Part shown: positions 36,217 to 41,167 of the stretch, piece by piece
Layout of the letters: each line of letters opens with the position of its first letter
How positions within the stretch are numbered: position 1 is the stretch's first letter
NCBI RefSeq assembly: GCF_913020055.1
Contig: NZ_CAJWCF010000033.1
Location: forward strand, 1-41,167
DNA length: 41,167 nt
Direction of reading: 5' to 3'
From: an uncultured Paraglaciecola sp.
Lineage (GTDB): Bacteria; Pseudomonadota; Gammaproteobacteria; Enterobacterales; Alteromonadaceae
Notes under the pieces: model-generated
What the model was told of the DNA's origin: nothing
What the model saw: only the letters and a program-made list of their open reading frames with translations
Databases searched by the model: none
Position numbers and translations under genes: made by a program

Positions 36217-36906
36217 TTATCTCGGTCGCGTTAAAAACTCAGCATGACTAAGCACTTTGTTACTGGCCCGAAGAGTTAATAATTCGCCATGAAAGTAATG
36301 CACTTTATTCATTCTAGCGCCAGCAGAGGTGTTGGCGTGTTTTGTCATAGGGGAAAAATCAAGCTGCGTTGATAATTCAGCATGACCATTGACGTAAGAA
36401 GTAAACCTACTATTGTCATTGTCGTAACTTAAGGCGATGTTCGCCCATTGGTTGAGTGGGTGGGAATACTTGGCGTCAATTAAGGTGTATTTGGAATCAC
36501 CGTCCATTAAAAAGGCATCCAAATACCAGCGGTTTTGCTCGGTAAAACGCATCTCTAGGGTAATTCGGTGTTGACTATTGATTGGGTCTTCAATGTGAAT
36601 AATACGAGGCTCTTGACCCTTAGGTGTGGGTCCATAAGGTTTTAATACTAATTCCAGAGTAAAAGTTCGCATGTTAGCCACAATGTTGCCCTGAATTTGT
36701 AGTCGGTCATTTTCACCATCAAATATTGTTGATGTGAGTTGACTCGCGTTTATTAATTTAGGTTGGCCCTCAATATCAATATGATGACCGGCAATTTTAG
36801 CTAATTGGTTAAAATGCCATGTTTTTTGTTCTAGCTGAGCGCTATTTGCGTTTACGGTTATGACCCAAAGTAAGAGTAATACGCTGCAAGAATTTAAGTT
36901 AGTCAT
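36217..36906 (-). CDS. LamG/concanavalin-A-like domain secreted protein
   Basis: 229 residues from ATG 36906; a TTG at 36918 would overlap the pectate-lyase gene by 20 bases instead of eight. A signal peptide (NSCSVLLLLWVITVNANSA) is followed by a jelly-roll LamG/laminin-like domain: NMRTFTLELVLKPYG, NQWANIALSYDNDNSRFTSY and YFHGELLTLRASNKVLSHA. Such domains bind carbohydrate or protein; no hydrolase residues are apparent. Its start overlaps the stop of the pectate-lyase-like gene, so the two are co-translated and likely act on the same polysaccharide. Confidence 0.85.
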   Translation of the reverse strand: MTNLNSCSVLLLLWVITVNANSAQLEQKTWHFNQLAKIAGHHIDIEGQPKLINASQLTSTIFDGENDRLQIQGNIVANMRTFTLELVLKPYGPTPKGQEPRIIHIEDPINSQHRITLEMRFTEQNRWYLDAFLMDGDSKYTLIDAKYSHPLNQWANIALSYDNDNSRFTSYVNGHAELSTQLDFSPMTKHANTSAGARMNKVHYFHGELLTLRASNKVLSHAEFLTRPR

Positions 36907-38521
36907 TATGTTGCTCAATATAATTTACAAATGTGGCCATATTTTCTAGATATTTTTTCAAGGTGATGGCTGGAATAGCTTGCTTAGGTTTATAAGGGGA
37001 AGTATCGAATTTGTCACCCACTCTACTCGTACTGTAATCGACGCTGGTTTCGGTAGCTTGATCGCCGAGTTTTGCGCCGATGTAAGGGTTGGTAATTCGA
37101 GGTAAAGAGGATGGCCAATAACCTTGTTGGTTAAGTTGATTTATAAGATTAGCGACGGTTTTGTCGCTAATCTTATCTTGTTCGGTAACCTTTCCGGTTT
37201 TTGCATCTTCTGTTATGTACCAAGATGAAATAAAAAAACGTGGAAGAGGATGAGAGATCTTTTCTACCGGTACTAAATTATCCGCTTGGGTCTTCAATTC
37301 ACTGTATTGTGTTCGTAGTGCTTCGATATCCACTCTACCTGTTGAGGGATAATGTGATACTTGTGATGTCGCTTCATAGTCTACGAAGTATTCACCGTTA
37401 TTAACATTCGACCCCCGCCTGTGCACAAATAAGGGTTTATTACTGCCTATTTCAACCATGCGGGGGTGGGTTCTTCCATCGCGTATTAGTGCATCGGGTA
37501 AGCGTAAAGATGCCAACCAACCTAGTGTTTGTTCAATGCCATCAAGGTATTTCTTATCCCCTGTCGATTTATAAAAATGCATCAATAAACTCAGGTTATT
37601 AACTGTTGTGCCTACTGATACTGATACCGGTTCATAACTTCTTGCCGCTGCAGGTTTCAAATCAAGTGAATATTGCAACGCCCATCCAGGTTGTGGGGCA
37701 GGCAGCTTTAAGGTTATAAAAGCATTCATGCCACGCTCAATAGCGACATCGATTCTTTTGTGTAAGGCATTATCATCAAGTGCTTGTGCGCAGAATAACA
37801 AAAAGCGCATATTGGTATTGGCGACACCATCATTAAAGGTGATGAAGCGTGAATAATCCTGTTGTCCTTGCACTGAATGCGCTTCAGCTGGCGGATAACG
37901 TTGTGGCCAGCCGCCCATGTCGTATTGACTATCAAGTACGAAATTGATGACCTTGGTTAATGCAGGTAAATATTGTTTATCGTGTTTTTCTTTATACAAA
38001 CGTAATAAGAAAATACCGGCTTCGAATGTACCTTCGTCATCAAAAGTAGCGTTACCGTAATGGTGATGAAATTCTTCTAATCGCCAGCCATTTTTACCGA
38101 TTGTGTTGTACCAATTTTGTAAAGACTCTTCACCTGCTAAGTCGAACATGTAATTCCAGCCACCGCTTGAATGTTGTCCTTTAATGAGTGCGTCTGCTAC
38201 CTGTTGCGCCGCTTGATAATAAAAAATGTCTTGGGTTGCATGGTAGGCGTCTAGGAATAGATGGCCCATAGTGGCTGTGCCTGGTGGTTGTACCCAGACC
38301 ATAGTGAGCTTAGCTTCCATTTCACCCCATCGCCTAGAAAAGTCGGGTAAATAGGACCACACATATCCCCCTTCATAACTAACCGTGTCAGTCATAACGC
38401 GGGTGGCGCGTTTCATTGTTTCTTTTACTGGTTGCTGCATGGATGTGGCAAAACTGGTAAAGCTAAAAAGTGATAAAAGACACAATATCAAACCAAGCGT
38501 TTTATTCTTTTTATTCAACAT
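36899..38521 (-). CDS. secreted polysaccharide lyase, pectate-lyase (PL10)-like
   Basis: 540 residues. A signal peptide (LGLILCLLSLFSFTSFA) precedes an alpha/alpha-toroid enzyme. DSQYDMGGWPQRYPPAEAHS, YSRFITFNDGVANTNMRFLL and QPGWALQYSLDLKPAAARSY match the core of PL10 pectate lyases, where the aspartate and arginine of such blocks bind calcium-bridged polygalacturonate. The length exceeds the minimal domain (about 330), with N- and C-terminal extensions. It would cleave pectate by beta-elimination; a related polyuronate is possible. ATG 38521 follows AGGA. Its stop overlaps the LamG gene start. This is the only obvious carbohydrate-active unit here; no transporter accompanies it. Confidence 0.86.
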   Translation of the reverse strand: MLNKKNKTLGLILCLLSLFSFTSFATSMQQPVKETMKRATRVMTDTVSYEGGYVWSYLPDFSRRWGEMEAKLTMVWVQPPGTATMGHLFLDAYHATQDIFYYQAAQQVADALIKGQHSSGGWNYMFDLAGEESLQNWYNTIGKNGWRLEEFHHHYGNATFDDEGTFEAGIFLLRLYKEKHDKQYLPALTKVINFVLDSQYDMGGWPQRYPPAEAHSVQGQQDYSRFITFNDGVANTNMRFLLFCAQALDDNALHKRIDVAIERGMNAFITLKLPAPQPGWALQYSLDLKPAAARSYEPVSVSVGTTVNNLSLLMHFYKSTGDKKYLDGIEQTLGWLASLRLPDALIRDGRTHPRMVEIGSNKPLFVHRRGSNVNNGEYFVDYEATSQVSHYPSTGRVDIEALRTQYSELKTQADNLVPVEKISHPLPRFFISSWYITEDAKTGKVTEQDKISDKTVANLINQLNQQGYWPSSLPRITNPYIGAKLGDQATETSVDYSTSRVGDKFDTSPYKPKQAIPAITLKKYLENMATFVNYIEQHND

Positions 38522-38603
38522 AATGACGTTTCCTGATGGCCTATTTTGCTCAATTAATTTTCAATATTTGCAATGCATATTCCTGTGGTAACTGCCATCT
38601 GGT

Positions 38604-38987
38604 TTAAATCATGGGAGTACCACGTTTACATAACTGAATAGAAAACCCCCAAGGGTCTTTGAGCATTTTTAAATGTGAACCATCATTTAGTTTGACCACG
38701 TCTACCACTTTAGCTCCGGCTTCTACCAGTCTGTTTGCATCAAGATCGGGATCTTCTGAAACAAAGGCTAAATGCACAATTAGAGGATCTATATTGTGGT
38801 AGTCAGGCACTTGATCGCTGGGGTTATTATAAATCTCAATCATGACCTGACCTGTCTCATCGGCTAAAAAATGGGTGTCGGGTGCTTTATCAAACTTGTG
38901 TTTAACGGTAAAACCTAAGTGTTGGCAATACCAAGCGGCAATAGCGATAGGGTCAGAGACATTAAAAGCAAAATGTTCGATTTTCAT
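38604..38987 (-). CDS. VOC (glyoxalase-fold) protein
   Basis: 127 residues. FAFNVSDPIAIAAWYCQHLG opens the first module, and the second contains IVHLAFVSEDPDLDANRLV and LKDPWGFSIQLCKRG. This is a glyoxalase/bleomycin-resistance superfamily protein; the reaction is not deducible. It is not closely similar to the VOC protein at 4996-5331. Between its start and dapD lies a 12-bp perfect palindrome (39048-39059). Confidence 0.87.
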   Translation of the reverse strand: MKIEHFAFNVSDPIAIAAWYCQHLGFTVKHKFDKAPDTHFLADETGQVMIEIYNNPSDQVPDYHNIDPLIVHLAFVSEDPDLDANRLVEAGAKVVDVVKLNDGSHLKMLKDPWGFSIQLCKRGTPMI

Positions 38988-39135
38988 AAATTTTCATCAG
39001 TGAAATTAATATATTTAAACCATACCAATAACTGACCAAGGTAAAAGGCCACCGGTGGCACTTTTTGTGAAATATATTTAAATTGTTGTTTTGTAGATAT
39101 ATTTTGAGTGTTTTCTTAAGCTGGTAGGAAAGGGT

Positions 39136-39160
39136 AAGCAACCCATGTTTTGGGTTGCTT
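39136..39160 (-). terminator. probable terminator of dapD
   Basis: Nine-bp perfect stem AAGCAACCC / GGGTTGCTT (39136-39144 and 39152-39160, loop ATGTTTT), 13 bases past the dapD stop. The following minus-strand bases (ACCCTTTCC) are only moderately T-rich, so termination strength is uncertain. Confidence 0.6.
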
Positions 39161-39172
39161 AATGAACAATGT

Positions 39173-40069
39173 TTAATCGTTGCTATGTAAACTGGCGTTT
39201 AAACCGCCCCATTTAGATGAATCTGCAACAACGGCTTCAACAACACCCGTTTGGCTGTTGCGACGAAATAATAGTCCGTTCATGCCTGATAATTGACGAG
39301 CCGCCACTACTTCGCCGTCTGGCGTAGTAACTTTGCTACCAGCCGTTACATACAATCCAGCTTCAACGATACAATCATCGCCTAATGAAATCCCGATGCC
39401 AGCATTCGCACCAACCATACTGTTTTTACCAATAGCATTAATGGATTTTCCACCACCTGATAAGGTACCCATAGTAGAAGCACCGCCACCAATGTCTGAG
39501 CCATCACCGACCACTACACCTTGTGAAATACGCCCTTCAACCATTGAGCTACCTAAAGTACCCGCATTGAAGTTCACAAAACCTTCGTGCATCACGGTTG
39601 TTCCAGATGTTAAGTGAGCCCCCATACGTACACGGTCAGCATCACCAATACGCACGCCTTCTGGAATAACGTAATCGACCATTCTTGGAAATTTGTCAAT
39701 TGAGGTGACCGCTAAGTGATGGTTTTCAGTGGCTATTAATTCTCTTAATTCTTCAACCTTACTGGGTAACACCGGACCAGCTGACGTCCAAGCGACGTTA
39801 GTTAATAAACCAAATACGCCTTCAAGGTTGATTTTGTTTGGTTGCACTGCGCATTCTGACAATAGGTGTAAACGCAAATAGGCGTCTTCAGCAGATTTTG
39901 GCGCGGCGTCTATATCTAGACTTATTTCAACAAACTCGCCTTTAATCAAACCGACTTTGCTGGCTAAGCAGTTACGCTCAATTTTTTTATTGCTACGTGG
40001 AAACCATACATCTAAAGTTTTGCCACTTTCGACATCAATGTATCTGTGGCCATTGCGTGTAATTGTCAT
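39173..40069 (-). CDS. dapD: tetrahydrodipicolinate N-succinyltransferase
   Basis: 298 residues. It catalyses succinyl-CoA-dependent N-succinylation of tetrahydrodipicolinate in the lysine and meso-diaminopimelate pathway. The left-handed beta-helix is evident as hexapeptide repeats (VRIGDADRVRMGAHLTSGTT, GRISQGVVVGDGSDIGGGAS, NSMVGANAGIGISLGDDCIV). MHEGFVNFNAG and STMGTLSGGGK are family blocks. It resembles the Pseudomonas-type DapD more than the 274-residue E. coli form, but with a shorter N-terminal domain. AGGACC precedes ATG 40069. No other dap gene is nearby. The essential pathway makes it a chromosomal core gene. Confidence 0.93.
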   Translation of the reverse strand: MTITRNGHRYIDVESGKTLDVWFPRSNKKIERNCLASKVGLIKGEFVEISLDIDAAPKSAEDAYLRLHLLSECAVQPNKINLEGVFGLLTNVAWTSAGPVLPSKVEELRELIATENHHLAVTSIDKFPRMVDYVIPEGVRIGDADRVRMGAHLTSGTTVMHEGFVNFNAGTLGSSMVEGRISQGVVVGDGSDIGGGASTMGTLSGGGKSINAIGKNSMVGANAGIGISLGDDCIVEAGLYVTAGSKVTTPDGEVVAARQLSGMNGLLFRRNSQTGVVEAVVADSSKWGGLNASLHSND

Positions 40070-40172
40070 TATTAGGTCCTAATTAGGGATTTGATTATTG
40101 GTTGATTATCGCGTGAATTACGCTAAACCGCAGCCAGTATTTGTTTATAGGTTATGCCAAATTAGACGCGGA

Positions 40173-41009
40173 CTACAATGAGATATCTGGTTTGCTGTGA
40201 GGATTGCCAAGCTCTTTAATTATTTGCTTGACTGGAAAATCATGTAAGTCCAACTCTACACCTCTGCTGTTTGGGCTAGCGCCGGTTTTATCAAAAAAGC
40301 AAAAGGTGAGTATTTGCTTAAATGTATTGGAGTTCCATAAATAACAGCGGTCAAAACCACTATGCATAAGGGCATAATTTTGCTCCCCTTTAACCCATTT
40401 AGAACTTCTAGAAATATTACGTTTTTGTAAGTATTCGAGGGCTAAAGGATGTATCTGACTTTTATTTTGTAGTCCTTTAATAAACTTATCTAAATCTATG
40501 TCACCGGCTTTTATTCCACTGAAATCATGAACTTGTTGCATGGTCAAAGGTGGGCCAAATTTTTTCACTGCAGCGCTGAGGGTTTGTTCACGTATGGGCG
40601 TTATGCTGGAATATGCGTCTTGGAGCAAATAAGTAGCGGTGACTTGTTGAATAAAACCGTTGTGTTTATCAAAGTACAATTCAATTTTTTGCTCAAGGTT
40701 TGTATCTCCATATGGCTGATAAAAGCTAAATTTAATTTTGTCACTGCGGGTACCACCACGAATTCTTCCTATCTGCCCCCCTTGTTCTTCTAGTTTAATG
40801 GCTTGCTGCAAAACGTTGTCGCCGATTTTTACACCTTTAATTGTAAATAGGGAAGCGTTAGCATCTAATGAGTCAGGCAAAGATAAGGTATTTGATTTAT
40901 TAAATCGTTCAAGGCCACGCAATGTTTCAAATGGATGTGACTGCGCCGATACAAAAGGTGAAATTAACACAGTCACCATACAACTTATTAACGCGAAACG
41001 TTTAACCAC
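40173..41009 (-). CDS. hypothetical exported protein, 278 residues
   Basis: A clear signal peptide (ALISCMVTVLISPFVSAQ) precedes a soluble, alpha/beta-looking mature part: LFTIKGVKIGDNVLQQAIKL, FDKHNGFIQQVTATYLLQDA and CYLWNSNTFKQILTFCFFDK, the last with paired cysteines that may form a disulfide in the periplasm. No family recognised. It is transcribed toward dapD, with a 103-base gap; nothing suggests a shared role. Confidence 0.82.
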   Translation of the reverse strand: MVKRFALISCMVTVLISPFVSAQSHPFETLRGLERFNKSNTLSLPDSLDANASLFTIKGVKIGDNVLQQAIKLEEQGGQIGRIRGGTRSDKIKFSFYQPYGDTNLEQKIELYFDKHNGFIQQVTATYLLQDAYSSITPIREQTLSAAVKKFGPPLTMQQVHDFSGIKAGDIDLDKFIKGLQNKSQIHPLALEYLQKRNISRSSKWVKGEQNYALMHSGFDRCYLWNSNTFKQILTFCFFDKTGASPNSRGVELDLHDFPVKQIIKELGNPHSKPDISL

Positions 41010-41093
41010 TTTTTAACTCCTACGAATAGATCAGATCTGATGCTGTTGTTATACCACTATATCGCAGATGACGACTTAGTTAACTTATAAGGA

Positions 41094-41167
41094 TTAATGG
41101 TATGGACCCTCTCCTCCCATAACGGCTTCAAATGAGCCAAGATAGTGGTTGTTAAAATCGACTATCA
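41094..41167 (-). CDS. C-terminal end of an unidentified protein (5' end outside window)
   Basis: Frame open from the right edge of the window to TAA at 41094-41096, giving 23 residues: IVDFNNHYLGSFEAVMGG then EGPYH. Composition and absence of earlier stops suggest coding sequence, but the stretch is too short to prove it or to identify a family. Followed on the minus strand by 84 non-coding bases before the hypothetical exported gene. Confidence 0.45.
   Translation of the reverse strand, partial: IVDFNNHYLGSFEAVMGGEGPYH

Overview
The window looks like chromosomal DNA of a marine gammaproteobacterium of the Alteromonadales (Alteromonas/Glaciecola/Paraglaciecola-like). The reasons are AT-rich coding DNA, the glnA–DUF4124–ntrB–ntrC order with gammaproteobacterial-style NtrC and sigma-54 sites, RraB, TypA, a succinyl-type DapD, a TonB-dependent receptor beside a TPR-sulfotransferase, and a pectate-lyase-like gene. 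The genus is an inference from gene content. No rRNA, tRNA, CRISPR array, prophage or transposase gene was seen.

Layout. 1-306: end of a DUF1353-like gene. 324-1417 (-): DUF2177 gene coupled to an Mpv17-like membrane protein. 1428-1695: full-length 268-bp MITE abutting a GT2 glycosyltransferase (1706-2437). 2703-4580: membrane diguanylate cyclase. 4607-5874 (-): DUF4199, VOC and zinc-ribbon genes. 6029-7637 (-): glnK-amtB. 7930-8611: second LspA-like peptidase plus a 59-aa protein. 8621-9309 (-): HopJ-family gene coupled to a gene with an apparent ATC start. 9598-11976: M28 peptidase with a membrane domain. 12054-13183: a small hypothetical gene and a Sel1-repeat gene whose 5' end looks frameshifted. 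13500-17536 (-): two tandem typA genes. 17756-22622: the nitrogen-control locus glnA, DUF4124, ntrB, ntrC. 22630-24689 (-): a periplasmic binding protein and an Hpt/HD-GYP protein. 24808-25075: second full-length MITE. 25146-26252: plsC-like and rraB. 26488-33318: TonB receptor, TPR-sulfotransferase, PhoD-like phosphatase, and an esterase interrupted by an in-frame amber codon. 33460-36208: orphan binding protein and an ABC exporter pair. 36217-38521 (-): LamG protein and pectate-lyase-like enzyme. 38604-41167 (-): VOC, dapD, a periplasmic hypothetical, and the end of another gene.

How the parts connect. Nitrogen sensing is the clearest system. GlnK and AmtB cover ammonium sensing and uptake, GlnA assimilates ammonium, and NtrB/NtrC control transcription. 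NtrC-type 17-bp dyads plus a -24/-12 promoter precede glnA, and another near-perfect dyad lies just before ntrB, as expected for autoregulation. Cyclic-di-GMP turnover is represented by one GGDEF protein and one HD-GYP protein, not linked to each other.

The most unusual structure is a small non-autonomous element family (two full copies and one end-only remnant) together with a tandem duplication of typA. The remnant sits between promoter and start codon of one typA copy, and the other copy preserves the same site without it. The two typA genes also share a 167-nt tract with no differences, which suggests gene conversion. I did not find a convincing new defence or biosynthetic system.
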